Assembly (NCBI GenBank): GCA_011037195.1
Contig: JAAEAF010014533.1
Span: 1 to 64,000 of the forward strand
DNA: 64,000 nt
DNA from: Triatoma infestans
Taxonomy: Eukaryota > Arthropoda > Insecta > Hemiptera > Reduviidae
Reading direction: 5' to 3'
Shown: positions 44,350 through 54,931 of the stretch, in pieces
Layout: each line of letters starts with the position of its first letter
Numbering within the stretch: position 1 is the stretch's first letter
The notes under the pieces: generated by a model
The model's input: only the letters and a program-made list of their open reading frames with translations
Told to the model about the DNA's origin: nothing
Database searches by the model: none
Program-made: the position numbers and the translations under genes

Positions 44350-45303
44350 TTTACATTTCCCGATCCAGCGGTTACTGAAATATGTCTGTTAATATTTGGT
44401 GCGGAATGGTTGGAGACAAAACTTTCGGCCCATACTTTCCGCCAGGTACCTTAAATGGGCAACAATACGCTAATTTTATTCGCCAAGAGTTACAACAGTT
44501 GCTGGAGGATGTGCCATTGAATGTCAGAACAAGAATGTGCCCCAAAAAGATGGTTGTCCCAAGCACTATGCCTTAGTGGCGAGGAGAGAAGTGAATGAGA
44601 TGTTCAGTAACAGCTGGATCGGGAGGCTGAGACCGGCAAGCTGGCCTTCCAGATCGCTAGATTTAAGCCCTCTTGATTTTTTCTTTGGCGATATTTCAAA
44701 GAAAAAATTTATACCAAGAAACCAAAACTCCAGAAACACCTAGAGAAGACTTAATCCAAACATGCTTAGCAACTCCGCAGGCAAGATACGATTAGCAACT
44801 TCAAATGTTGGGTGCCGTTTAAGCCGAGGAAGTCATTTTAAATAAATAGGAAATATTTTTTTATCGATTTTTGTAAATAAACTGGCAAATTGTTTTGTTT
44901 TAATGATGTTTTACCTGATTTTTAAGTCCCTTATGGTTTTAAAATAGCTTTTAAGTTTTATCAGCATTTGAATTCTCTTATTTATTCGAAATTAATAAGA
45001 AAATCCGCTTTTAATTTTAGTTTAAGAAACCCAAAAATACAACAAAAAATTGAATCTTTATGGCATTTTTCTTCATTTTTTTAATAGTTTTTTAATACAG
45101 TAATAAAAAGTGGAGGTCAAAAGGAAATCACCACTTTCAACCACCAATTTAAGGTGTAAGGCGGCAATGAAATCAAAAAACATTAACATTATCATAAACT
45201 AGAGTGCAAATAATTCAACAAACGTTATGTTTACTTTTTAGATATCTTGCTTCGTTTAGGAGTTCTTTTAAAAGTGGCCCGGTTTTAAATGGGACACCCT
45301 GTA
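44350..45303 (+). pseudogene. Mariner-like transposase relic with 3' terminal repeat
   Basis: Two overlapping frames (44,382-44,576 and 44,537-44,743) encode SVNIWCGMVGDKTFGPYFPP, LNGQQYANFIRQEL, then after a shift KDGCPKHYALVAR (second catalytic D at 44,549) and SLDLSPLDFF (third D at 44,675). Forty-one residues separate these two aspartates, the spacing of the DD41D group of Tc1/mariner elements. Downstream, AAAGTGGCCCGGTTTTAAAT and GGGACACCCTGTATA (45,289-45,303) look like the 3' terminal inverted repeat with a TA target. I did not find the matching 5' end, so the copy is 5'-truncated. Confidence 0.8.
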
Positions 45304-45374
45304 TATATTTAACTGAACTATGTTTTGGCCATTGCAGTACCCCATTTGCAGTAATTAGTTAAATGTATCCAAAC

Positions 45375-45710
45375 ATGTGCCCAAGTCATCTCCAAGCTAT
45401 TTTAAAACCGAAACTGATTAACCAGGAGATCATTTTTTGTTTAACAAATGAATTCAGCTGTTTAGGGAGAGGCTAAATAATTTCTATTCAAAGTTACCTG
45501 GAGAAAGCTTATGCTGTTTATTGTATTTGTGGAGTACAAAATGTTAAACCTTGTGATCGGCCAGAACAATAGAGGCTAAACCGGCGTGAAATCATTGAGC
45601 GTGACGTCCAAGATTACCCTCTCATTTGTTCGTTGTGTTATTCTAAAACTACTATTCAAACTGTACTAAAGAAAACGTATCTCTAACGGAATCCTTTGTT
45701 TTAGTTGTAA
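45375..45710 (+). repeat. Unclassified dispersed repeat, copy 2
   Basis: The partner of 28,186-28,565 in the same orientation. It lies 70 bp after the mariner-like 3' end, but copy 1 has no mariner beside it, so the two are probably unrelated. Confidence 0.85.
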
Positions 45711-45729
45711 TTCAACTTATATACAAATT

Positions 45730-47300
45730 ATAGGTAACTCGGATTAATAATTTCTCTTCAGGAAATGCGTTCATTCAAATTTTCGACATGAAAACGAAAA
45801 AACGCATGAATTTAGACTTGACAATTTGTTTTGGTATTTACAAGAGTTAACATGGGATTGTGTAAAAATGCTTCCTCCAAAAGTATCACTTTAACGGAGT
45901 TGATTTTCCTGTTTTATCTGCAATTTTCTCAAAAATAGTTCCAACGATTTACTTTAAACATTCTATGATTATTACTATATATAGATCTATCAATTTTTTT
46001 TTTGAACAATTTTCCTGGGTAAATTCATACCCAGAGTTTCTGGGAAAGGGTGAGAGTATGCTTTTTTTCTAAAGTTCTATTTTGGTTACTTTATAATTCA
46101 ATCATCTATACAATATTAATTAGAATTAAATTTCTTCAATCATCTATACAATATTAATTATAATTAAATTTCTTCAATCATCTATACAATATTAATTAGA
46201 ATTAAATTTCTTCAATCATCTATAAAATATTAATTAGAATTAAATTTCTTCAATCATCTATACAATATTAATTAGAATTAAATTTCTTCAATCATCTATA
46301 CAATATTGATTAGAATTAAATTTCTTCAATGACCTATAAAATATTAATTAGGATTAAGTTTCTTCAATCATCTATACAATATTAATTAGAATTAAATTTC
46401 TTCAATCATCTATACAATATTAATTAGAATTAAATTTCTTCAATCATCTATACAATATTAATTAGAAATAAATTTCTTCAATCATCTATACAATATTAAT
46501 TAGAATTAAATTTCTTCAGTCATCTATACAATATTAATTAGAATTAAATTTCTTCAATCATCTATACAATATTAATTAGAATTAAATTTCTTCAATCATC
46601 TATACAATATTAATTAGAATTAAATTTCTTCAATCATCTATACAATATTTATTAGAATTAAATTTCTTCAATCATCTATACAATATTAATTAGAATTAAA
46701 TTTCTTCAATCATCTATACAATAATAATTAGAATTAAATTTCTTCAATCATCTATACAATATTAATTAGAATTAATTTTCTTCAATCATCTATGCAATAT
46801 TAATTAGAATTAAATTTCTTCCCAACATCCTGAGCTTGAAGAAAATCGGTTGGCCGGTAATATGACTTAACTTTTTCCAATTTACCAACTTTTCGTTTTT
46901 TCTACGATTCTATCATCTAAGTGATATTAATTAGAATTAAATGTGTTGGCAAAATTCTGAGTTTGAAGAAAATCATTGTCGGGAAGTACTTTATACGAAG
47001 AGCTTTTCAGTTTTCTTCGATTTTCTTTATAAAGAGCCATCCATGGGATTACATTAAATTTGGTATACTAACAATACACACAGAGACATATCTCTTTGTT
47101 TGTAACTTTTCGGAAAAATTATTGCTGGTGTGGTCACACCTTCTTCGAAAAAGTCGTTTTAATAATTTTAGATTCTTCCATTGATATAACATTGAAGACA
47201 GCTATATATTTAGTAAAAATTATAAGCTTCGAGAAAATTTTGTCAATTATAACTATATAAATTGGAGTAAGAGAAAATTGGTTTCAAAACAGTTTCATAA
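45730..47300 (+). mobile_element. Family A copy expanded by an internal minisatellite
   Basis: Degenerate family A blocks flank the array on both sides: left ATCACTTTAACGGAGTTG and CAATTTTCTCAAAAATAG, right GAGCTTGAAGAAAATCGG, GTAACTTTTCGGAAAAATT and GGAGTAAGAGAAAATTGG (47,263). The array (46,101-46,822) occupies the place of the normal single ATCATCT...TTAATTAGAATTAAAT block. Confidence 0.8.
46101..46822. repeat. Minisatellite, 38-bp unit x 19
   Basis: The unit begins ATCATCTATACAATATTAAT and ends ATTTCTTCA. Start positions step by exactly 38 (46,101; 46,139; 46,177 ... 46,785), so I count 19 units with only point changes between them. Its parent sequence is a single block in every complete family A copy (e.g. 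near 36,070 and 48,830). Confidence 0.95.
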
Positions 47301-48209
47301 TATATATTATATATTTTGATGTCGACATTTTTTTAGTGGTTGAACCTATGAAGAAATTTTTATATTCACTGGATGGTATGCGGGAACGCAAAAGGTTGAG
47401 AAACGTTGTTCTGGATAGATTGATATAAAATGAATAAACCAAGTAAATAAGTTGGGTGTTGAGAATTAGTAATTTCAACCAACTTGTAAAAGGCTTAGAA
47501 TAATAATTGTGTTACTGTACAGGGTAGTAATGTTAATTTTGTAGAACTTTTACTGGTGAAGTAAGATTAGTTATATGACACTATGAACATTAAGTAAAGA
47601 GGAATATAGAAGTGGGTATAAAACTTGGTTGATTTGCGTAAGAAGTTGGCAAAGAGTTTGGAAGTAAGCAAGTGAGACAGTGGTTGTTAGTAAACTGGGG
47701 AGCATGGAGTCAAAAAGGAGAGAAGTAAGCAGGCTCGTAGATTTCCCTTGACAAGGATGGATGGATATTTGTGTTTTGAACGGAATTAATATTTTTGCTA
47801 CTAGAGAAAGTATACTTTATAATATATTTTCAAAAAGATGTTTATTTACGCAATTTCTACAGAAAATAGCTTGTAAAAATGTATGCATATTTTTTCGTTT
47901 GTTTTAATGTATTTTACTTTATTCAAATTAATAATACAAAAAAAAGGAAAAAAAGATAAAAGAACAATAATTTTTATATATTTTTCTTGAAAAAACAAAT
48001 ATTTGTATTTTCTTAAATTTATTTTTCGAATAAAACAACTGCAGTAGGTTCAGTGATAAATACAAGAAATATAGATTTGCTGTTTGCGTTTATTAATCCT
48101 CTCTAAATACTATTGACATTAAAATAAAGAAAATAAGTTGAAAATAGTCATTGACGATTTAATCATCTTTGAAATTTGTAAGTAGATACGTTTTTAAATA
48201 ATTAATTTT
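47301..48209. other. Non-coding stretch
   Basis: No gene. An isolated CTACTAGAGAAAGTATA near 47,799 resembles a family A end. Confidence 0.5.
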
Positions 48210-49068
48210 TTACTATCTCTTGCCCCCTAGTAAGAGGAAAATATTGTAATCGTGTCAAATTGTCGATATCGAGTTTTCATCGGAAATATCCGTTTTTAAG
48301 GTCCCCTGAGTCCAAAATAGTGGTTTTTAGAAAATGGTGTGCGCGCGCGTGTGTGTGCGCGCGTATGTATGTGAACAGCTTATCAAAAAAAGAAAAACCG
48401 CAGAAACTTCAAATTTGATATTCCGTTTAGGGATCTGACAGTACGTTATCTGTAAAAATTCTTCAACCCGAAGTACCACTTTACTGATTAATTTAACTAA
48501 AGTGCTATTTTAGTTTATTACACAATTCTATCATTTAAAAAATATTAATTAAAATTAAATATGTTGTTGAAAGTCCGAGTTTGAAGAAAATCAGAAGACC
48601 GGAAGTGCGTTTTTACTGAAAAGTATTTTTCAAAATTCTGCTACTTTTCTAAAACAGTTCCAAAATTTTCTTTGAACTTGTTATATCAACTGCCCGCCCA
48701 CAAAAGGATCTACAATTTTAATTTGAAACATTTCTCCGGGAAAATGCATTTAAGGGCACTTTGTAGGGAGGGGTGGTGTTAGGTTGTCCTCTAAAGTGCT
48801 GTTCCAGTTTATTACACAATTCTATCATCTAAATAATATTAATTAGAATTAACTATGTTGTTGAAATTCCAAGTTTGAAGAAAATCAGAAGACCGGAAAT
48901 GCGTTTTTTTTTATACTGAACAATTTTTGAAGTTTTTGTGATTTTCTTCATAGAAACATCGACGAACTTCATTAAATTTGGTATACAAATTATAAAGTTT
49001 GTTGTTAATTACAATTTTGAAAATTAGAGTGAGAGAAAGTTGTGTGAGTGTTTCACACTAGCTTTTTC
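48210..49068 (+). mobile_element. Family A element (plus)
   Basis: Left hairpin region CTATCTCTTGCCCCCTAG, a TG/CG microsatellite at 48,340-48,365 (with unusual GCGCGC content), two and a half internal units, and right end GTGAGAGAAAGTTGTGTGAG followed by TGTTTCACAC. Confidence 0.85.
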
Positions 49069-49129
49069 TTTGATGTTAAAAGCTAATTAATTAATTAAAT
49101 TAAATTAAATAATTTGCGTTTAAAAGCGA

Positions 49130-49880
49130 GAGGTTCTATGTTGAGAAGATCTTGCCCGGACAGATGCTTTGATCAACGAGGATGATGCGTCCGGTAAGTC
49201 CAATCCTCGGCATGCCAAATTGTAGTCCATGATGGTTTAGAATGATTAAGGGTGCACCGGAAGTCTGAGAGAAGCAATGATTACTGGAGAGGCATCGAGC
49301 AGGAAGAACACTTATAGAATTCAGCATCTCGATTGGACACCTGATCAATGGACAGCTGTTCTCACCAAAAGTATTTTTGTTTATTTAAATCAGATGTCGG
49401 AACCATGAGTGGAGAAGACTTGAAGAGCCTATATCGGAGTGAAGTCAACATTCTGCTCGTACAGAACTGATTGTCATACGGGCGCATGGATAAATTCAAG
49501 TCCTTCTAGAAGCTGTTTTCCCATTTAGTTCATTTATTGAAAACAACAGTGAGCAGGCATAATAATGCTCGAATACTTGAAGCTCGAGTCGTCATACAAT
49601 ACTTGGAGCAAATTGGAATGACCAAAATAAATTGGCCATCACACGTTCCCAACGTCAAGCCTGTTTAACACGTAGGTGTGGGTTATTATTGTGGAACTTA
49701 TTAAAAATCGATCGCCGCCCCCAACAACGTATTACAGTTGCGAATTGCTATTGTTAAACAATAGGATACTGTTTCGCAAGATGAAATACGATCGGCTATT
49801 TCCTCGATGCCTAAGAAGACTTGAGGCTCCACGCATTGCCGGAAGCGGGAATACGCACGATTAGGAGAAAAATCAAGTAT
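49130..49880 (+). pseudogene. Tc1-like transposase relic (DD34E)
   Basis: Pieces in shifting frames read IQHLDWTPDQWTAVL (near 49,317), KFKSLLEAVFPF (near 49,493), NNARILEARVVIQYLEQIG (49,561) and KINWPSHVPNVKPV, then a stop at the catalytic E position (49,666-49,668), then LRIAIVKQ and CLRRLEAPRIAGSGNTHD at the C-terminus. The second catalytic D is N (49,561). Codon spacing from it to the third position leaves 34 residues, as in Tc1 (DD34E). Inactive on several counts. Confidence 0.85.
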
Positions 49881-50151
49881 TAATCATCAATAATTTAAGT
49901 CGCATTAACGCTTTTCAGAAAGCGTTGGGAAATTTATTTCAAATAATTTGATTTAATTAATTTCCATAAAAGAAACACGATATCAGTAGCATTGCAATCA
50001 GTATTTCTGATATTGTTTGTATTTATTTTGAAATAACATTTTTTGTTAATAAAAATAAAAATATGTATAGTTTGAAATTTAATGCAAAATAGAGTGTACC
50101 AAATAAGTGTCGTTTTTGTTTTATTTCATTAGTTTATTAGACTATGTATCA

Positions 50152-50290
50152 TTTTTTTTTAAGGGGATAGTGCACTGGGATCTCTAAAAGATCTATTGTG
50201 TCGCCGGTGTACTTCACAGAGCACTGCCGGTCTCCGAGCAGTGTTCTCTAGACACTGACAACACTGCCGCCCATCACATTCATTAACAAT
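50152..50290 (-). mobile_element. SINE 3' part with the alternative tail (minus)
   Basis: A T run, then GGGGATAGTGCACTGGGATC and AAAGATCTATTGTGTC (the inverse of the tail seen at 38,125-38,160). It continues with the SINE body reversed: GTGTACTTCACAGAGCACTG, GACAACACTGCCGCCCATCA. The head is missing. Confidence 0.75.
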
Positions 50291-50639
50291 TTTTTTTTAA
50301 CTTCTGGAATGTAAAGTGGCTTTAATTACGTTTTTAAACATTAAAATCTACATTCTCCATTTACATTTAAATTTGTTAGAGCCACACTGAACCACTGGAA
50401 GGGATTTATGGAAATATTACCCAGTTACCGAGATGCGATTTGCAATTTATTCCATTTTATATCATAATATAATGTTCTCATCTTCTTCAGTACACAATTA
50501 CACAAAACAGTCATATTAACCAAAAATCAACTAAAAATTATCTATCTATATTTTCAAAAGAAAAAATGCTGAATGTCAATGGAAAGAAGCCACACCGCAC
50601 TATATTATTTCTCTACGGCAGTTTCCAGCCATCTCTACC

Positions 50640-50652
50640 AATCAAAACACAT

Positions 50653-50694
<42 letters not shown>

Positions 50695-50745
50695 ACACAA
50701 ATATTTGACTTGATCGCAATAATTCCGCATACTAGTAGTAAGAGA
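50640..50745 (-). repeat. (AC)n microsatellite in a family A remnant
   Basis: ACACAC run at 50,652-50,700, followed by ATTTGACTTGATCGCAATAA and CATACTAGTAGTAAGAGAAC, the right end of family A. The frame 50,566-50,802 is an artefact of the repeat. Confidence 0.75.
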
Positions 50746-52004
50746 ACGGAGGCTCACAAAAATATTTCTATATTTGGTTTTCCTAGCGTTTCATTCGGAT
50801 GAAACAAAAGTGATTTTGCCTCAAAAGGATATTGTTACAACAATTCGCTAATTGGTTAAAATTCTTAACATTTATCTTACCTATTTTACCTACCGTAGAG
50901 GAAGATGTGGAAGCAGTTTGGCAGATGGGGAGTAGAAGAGCGGGGCGGCAGGTGGTGTTTAGTTATAATACTTTGCGCACTTGATCAGCCATATATGTAT
51001 TATTATACAAAATAAACTTTTCTCTACTGTATACTAGTAAATTAGAAATATTAATAAGTGAGTAGACAAAGTGGAAACAAAAACCCTTCTAATTACAATA
51101 ATGAATCTTATGCTGCTGCACAATTACAGATTACAGTTACAATTACAGATGTACACAGGACGAAACAATCGTTATTACTGTTCTTCTGTCTCTCTTTACA
51201 CCTTTGTTCCACTGTCAGCTCAACGATACTGGGCTAAAATTGTAGCTAAGAATCACCTACAGATGTCTTGTTTCCAGTTGAGTGACATTACCAAATGCCT
51301 CAGCCAGACTCGAAATTATCTTATTCAAACCTTACATTTTTTGAGGAGGGCGTCGGCCGTTCATACATTCGTTCATTTATTTTGCTAGCCCTTCGCAGAC
51401 TGACTCCACTCCCACTTTTCTCCAAAAAAAAAAATTCCTCCAATTAGCGTCTCCTTCTTCTTCTACCCTTATAGGGGTGCGTGCGTATGTATGTTTGTGG
51501 ATTAAAGATATGACTTTACATCATACAACTGATTTTGAAATATCATACTACTTACACAAGTATGCAGCGTTTACTTCACAATTAACATTTTAGATTAACG
51601 AAGCAAACCTACATTTCCATGTAGTTTGTAAAGATTGTTAAGTTATATAATTAATTGGACATTTAATTTAAAGCATGCTGCCACTTTTTCCAGATTTTGT
51701 TATAGTTTCACTAAAACTAAGTACAGGATTAACTAGTAACCTTACACGTTTATTTTAATCTACGAAAAAGTACCTAATTTTAGTGTAAACATTGTAAATT
51801 CAAAGTGAAGTAAGAGTTTAAATCAAAATATTTTCACAAAAATGATATAAAAATTGGTTGTATTTTTATGTTTGTAATAATTTGTAAGATAGATAATTAA
51901 AACTTACTACTTTTTTTTTAGTTACTATTTAGATACAAGAATGCAAAATAAAACCGAAAAATAACGTGCGATTGTACGGCGAAGAGGTTGTCCAAGAAAT
52001 TATT
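50746..52004. other. Non-coding stretch
   Basis: No supportable gene. 50,890-51,030 is more GC-rich and runs into CAAAATAAACTTTTCTC, possibly an LTR poly(A) region, but unconfirmed. The frame 51,071-51,388 shows no known domain. Confidence 0.4.
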
Positions 52005-52250
52005 TGAGCGAAGTTATTCCAGTTTGGTTCCGCAAAGCTGGAAAGGATCAGAGGTATTTTCCGTGATAGCCTGTTTCTTTTTGTGGTCATCGAACGGTTT
52101 CGGGCTGTATCAACTAAATTTTCTCTGTGCAAGCCTATGTTATCACAGTCTTTAGACAAAAACATCCTGATGATGGGCAAACGCCCGAAACCGGTCAATG
52201 ATCCCAAAAAAGAAGTAGGCTATCACGGAAAATATCTCTGACGATTTCAT
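52005..52250. mobile_element. Palindromic element, hammerhead family, copy 3 (centre deleted)
   Basis: The left arm (about 52,019-52,105) reads CCAGTTTGGTTCCGCAAAGC, then GTGGTCATCGAACGGTTTCG. The right arm (about 52,115-52,245) reads GTGCAAGCCTATGTTATCAC, ACATCCTGATGATGGGC, CCGAAACCGGTCAATGATC and GGAAAATATCTCTGACG. Arms are inverted relative to each other. Most of the inner left arm is gone. Confidence 0.8.
52163..52200 (+). ncRNA. Hammerhead ribozyme motif, canonical core
   Basis: Stem I strand CATC (52,163-52,166), core CTGATGA (52,167-52,173), one extra T, stem II GGGC-AAAC-GCCC (52,175-52,186), GAA (52,187-52,189), stem III ACCGGT (52,190-52,195), cleavage base C (52,196), and AATG (52,197-52,200). 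AATG pairs with CATC at three of four positions. Core residues equal the hammerhead consensus CUGAUGA...GAA...UC. Cleavage would fall after 52,196. Stem I is weakened next to the core, so activity must be tested. Confidence 0.72.
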
Positions 52251-52549
52251 TGTCCTAGAGAATTTTCTGTGTTGGTAGAAACTCGGTTAACTAGACATTC
52301 GGTAATTGAATTTGGCAGCAACAGATAGAATGTCGTGTTATACGACACGTGAGATTGATACCTTCTCCAAATTTCTGAATCCATTGAAGAAATTTACTGC
52401 AATGATAAACATACATAATACATAGGTTATGTATAATCTGTGCAAGCCTAACTGCACCCAGCTTTTCCAACTGCATCCAGTAATTCATAAAATAAAACCT
52501 GAAAAAAGAAATTTATTTCTAAAGCAAATGATAAAGAAATGAAAAAAAA
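52251..52549. other. Non-coding stretch
   Basis: No recognisable feature. The minus-strand frame 52,291-52,488 is not supported. Confidence 0.4.
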
Positions 52550-52840
52550 GATTATGTGCGGCACGTCGAGCCTAAACGATCCAGGGTAAAGCAAGGCGAA
52601 CCACCTCACACACTTCTAAAAAGGGAATAAGACGTCAATAAGGTCAAGGTCATGGTTTCAATTTGGTGAATTGGAAGGGTGTTGCATTCTAAAAGGTGCT
52701 ACCGCGAAATGGAACAACCTCTTCGAACATGTACTGTATCCAGCAGGGCAAATTGAATTCAATCTTCATTTGGAGAGACCGGAATTGACAAATCACAAAG
52801 ATGTCGTGCTCAATAACGATAGTATTATTAAACATGAGTG
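52550..52840 (+). pseudogene. Mariner transposase relic
   Basis: Blocks in changing frames read SRVKQGEPPHTLLKRE, KVKVMVSIW then NWKGV (compare family VM-x-x-WWDWKGV), and LHLERPELTNHKDVVLNNDS. The last matches the family block ending at the second catalytic D (RPEL-NRK-V-x-HHDN). Only the middle of the gene remains. The frame 52,671-52,937 captures part of it by chance. Confidence 0.7.
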
Positions 52841-53109
52841 CGTTCTGTTGAGAACATTAGTATTACGTGGAATAGATTATTATCGCGCGCTTTTTCACCA
52901 GCTATTATTAAAAAATATATACCTATATAAAACATAGCATTTGATATATATGTATATTTGCATGTAAGAAACAAAATGAAACACGTTAAATTACTAGTTT
53001 TTAAATTGTATTGGGACAAGTTATTGGTTAGTGCCTTTGTCTAGTATTTTATCCATGCGATTCTTGAGTAGCCTTATAAATAAGAAATTAACATTTTACC
53101 AATAAAAGG

Positions 53110-53500
53110 AATATATATATATATTTTTTTTTATTTGCGCAGCATCTAGCTACTTCATCAACTAGGTTATTAGCGTCCGTAAACATTTTTCTTTTTTTCG
53201 TTCTTTCTTTCCATTTGTTCTTAAGCCACCGGTACTGGAATGGCACACGTTAATCCTATTTGGTTTCCAGAATGTACCTTGCTTAGCAAGATAAGATGAA
53301 ACCTTTGGTAGCTCTTTAGCCCGAACCCAAGGGGTTGCGCCCGCGGGCGGTGTCAACAAAACTCCGCTTACTCCATATTCCAGTGATGCAGGCCAAAATC
53401 AGCTACTCTCCTCTAAGCTGGAAAGGCAGCATCTCCGACTCTACATAGAGGCTCTGTAGAGGACTGATGCGGAAGGTGCCTTAAAATGTAATAATTATAG
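53110..53500. other. Unassigned GC-richer block with a T-run at one end
   Basis: About 390 bp starting with a TATATA/T run. It contains GGTTGCGCCCGCGGGCGG and ends GGAAGGTGCCTTAAAATG. The homopolymer edge, size and GC contrast suggest a SINE-like retroposon, but A/B boxes and a second copy are lacking. The minus-strand frame 53,162-53,359 is not supported as a gene. Confidence 0.35.
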
Positions 53501-53715
53501 GATATAAATGTCAGTAACTTTAGGGGTGACTTGCGCGTACAGTGGGGCTCCATGTTACCGCATGGAACGGATGTGTGATCAAATTGCTCTTCAATATTTC
53601 CCGCTCCGCTGTCATCTAAATTTCCCTAGGAATTCCGAAAATGTCAAAGGTTCTTCTTGCTTTCTTATATGTATATTCTATGAGATTTTGTCAGGATAAC
53701 TTAGTACCAAATATA
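53501..53715. other. Short non-coding stretch before the LINE-B insertion
   Basis: The frame 53,508-53,699 has no recognisable content. Confidence 0.3.
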
Positions 53716-53728
53716 AGGTCAAAAAAGC

Positions 53729-54663
53729 CCGTCTCTCCTACACGCACCACTTTAAAGAAAGAGTCTCTGTAGCAAAATTGGGCATAAACAGAGTGTGGAA
53801 TCACTTTCTTTCACTAAATGAAGTCCCTCTAAAAGCCAAATATCGTGTATACAATAGTGTTTTACGTTCCATAATCTGTTACGCTGCTCAAGTCTGGGGC
53901 TACAACGCTTTGAGATTTTAGAGCAATTTCAGAGGTATTTCCTCAAAAAGTTGTTTGCACTACCTTCTACTGCTCCTTTTTACATTTTGCATACTGAAAC
54001 TGGGTTAGATTTGGTTTACATTTATACTTTGCACCTCCATTTTAAATTTTGTTTAAAGATCTTGTCTGACATCGATAATCGTTTTTCCAAAATTGTAGCC
54101 TGCGAAATTGTAAGAAAAAATATACTTTGGTTTAAAGAATGGTCTAACCTAGCCCAAAAGTACTCCTTGACTTTTGATTTTACCCTCGATAATCTGTCGG
54201 GTTGGAAGTCTCTATTCTCGGCGCTTTTGCAAACAATAAAACAGGTTAGTTTGGAGGAGTCTGTGAATCGCGCCATGAGCTCTGCGTATTGTTTTGTTAC
54301 ATTGGCAAGCTCAATGTATTTTATGTTGACTCTGATACCAATCTAAAGCTTTCAGATCTAAGGTGGCTTTTCAAACTGAGAAGTGAATTAATTTATTTAA
54401 ACTTTGTACCCTGGGTGAATAAATTGGAATACAAGAAAAAATGTGCAATGTGCAATTTAAATGTAAGGGAGGATCTGTATCATTTTCTTTGTGAGTGCCC
54501 TATATTATCCGAATTTCGTTTGAGATGCTTGGGTGCGAAATTTGTTTCCGCTCAATTTGTAATAGACTCTCTGCGAAATGCGGATACTTGCATCAATTTG
54601 CTTAAGTACGCCAGACAAGCCTGGCATTATAGATTTAGCCTCATTAAAGAATTTAATTTTTGA
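53729..54663 (+). pseudogene. LINE-B ORF2 C-terminus with CCHC knuckle
   Basis: Begins AKLGINRVWNHFLSLNEVPL and YRVYNSVLRSIICYAAQVWGY, aligning with the thumb region of copy 1 near 10,150-10,290. A shift near 53,920 leads to the frame 53,951-54,346 (PSTAPFYILHTETGLDLVYI), and a further shift near 54,290 to 54,289-54,663. That last frame has LRSELIYLNFVPW and the knuckle CAMCNLNVREDLYHFLCEC, ending in TGA. Only two or three frameshifts are visible. This is the best record of the family's C-terminus in the window. Confidence 0.88.
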
Positions 54664-54918
54664 TTTATAATGTACTCTTTTATTTTAGCAGTTCTTTAAT
54701 TTCTTGTTCGTGCCTATTTTTATTTGTATTTTTATTGCTAGTATATTATTTTTTTGGTCATTTTCTATTACAATCATTTTTTGTAATTATAAATTTTTTG
54801 TTTATTATGATTTCAATACCAATCTCTGGCAGACGGCGTTAGCCATGCCTTATGTACTTAGTAAAGTATTTGTTTATGTATATTTCAGAAATAAAGTACA
54901 ATTATTATTATTATTATT
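53729..54918 (+). mobile_element. LINE-B copy 3, 5'-truncated, with perfect 13-bp target duplication
   Basis: Flanked by AGGTCAAAAAAGC at 53,716-53,728 and 54,919-54,931. The body starts inside the ORF2 region after the RT core and ends with a 3' UTR (54,664-54,895) carrying CTCTGGCAGACGGC, AGCCATGCC and a terminal ATT-repeat tail instead of poly(A). 5' truncation plus a 13-bp duplication is the hallmark of target-primed reverse transcription. Confidence 0.92.
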
Positions 54919-54931
54919 AGGTCAAAAAAGC

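Noticed and set aside
46101..46822. CRISPR array
   Set aside because: Units are contiguous with no unique spacers, and the genome is eukaryotic. It is a minisatellite.
50566..50802. Protein with a His/Thr-repeat tract
   Set aside because: The frame is produced by the (AC)n microsatellite of a family A remnant.
51071..51388. 105-residue open frame
   Set aside because: No domain, biased composition and no homologous block in the window. Length is not beyond chance in this AT-rich DNA.
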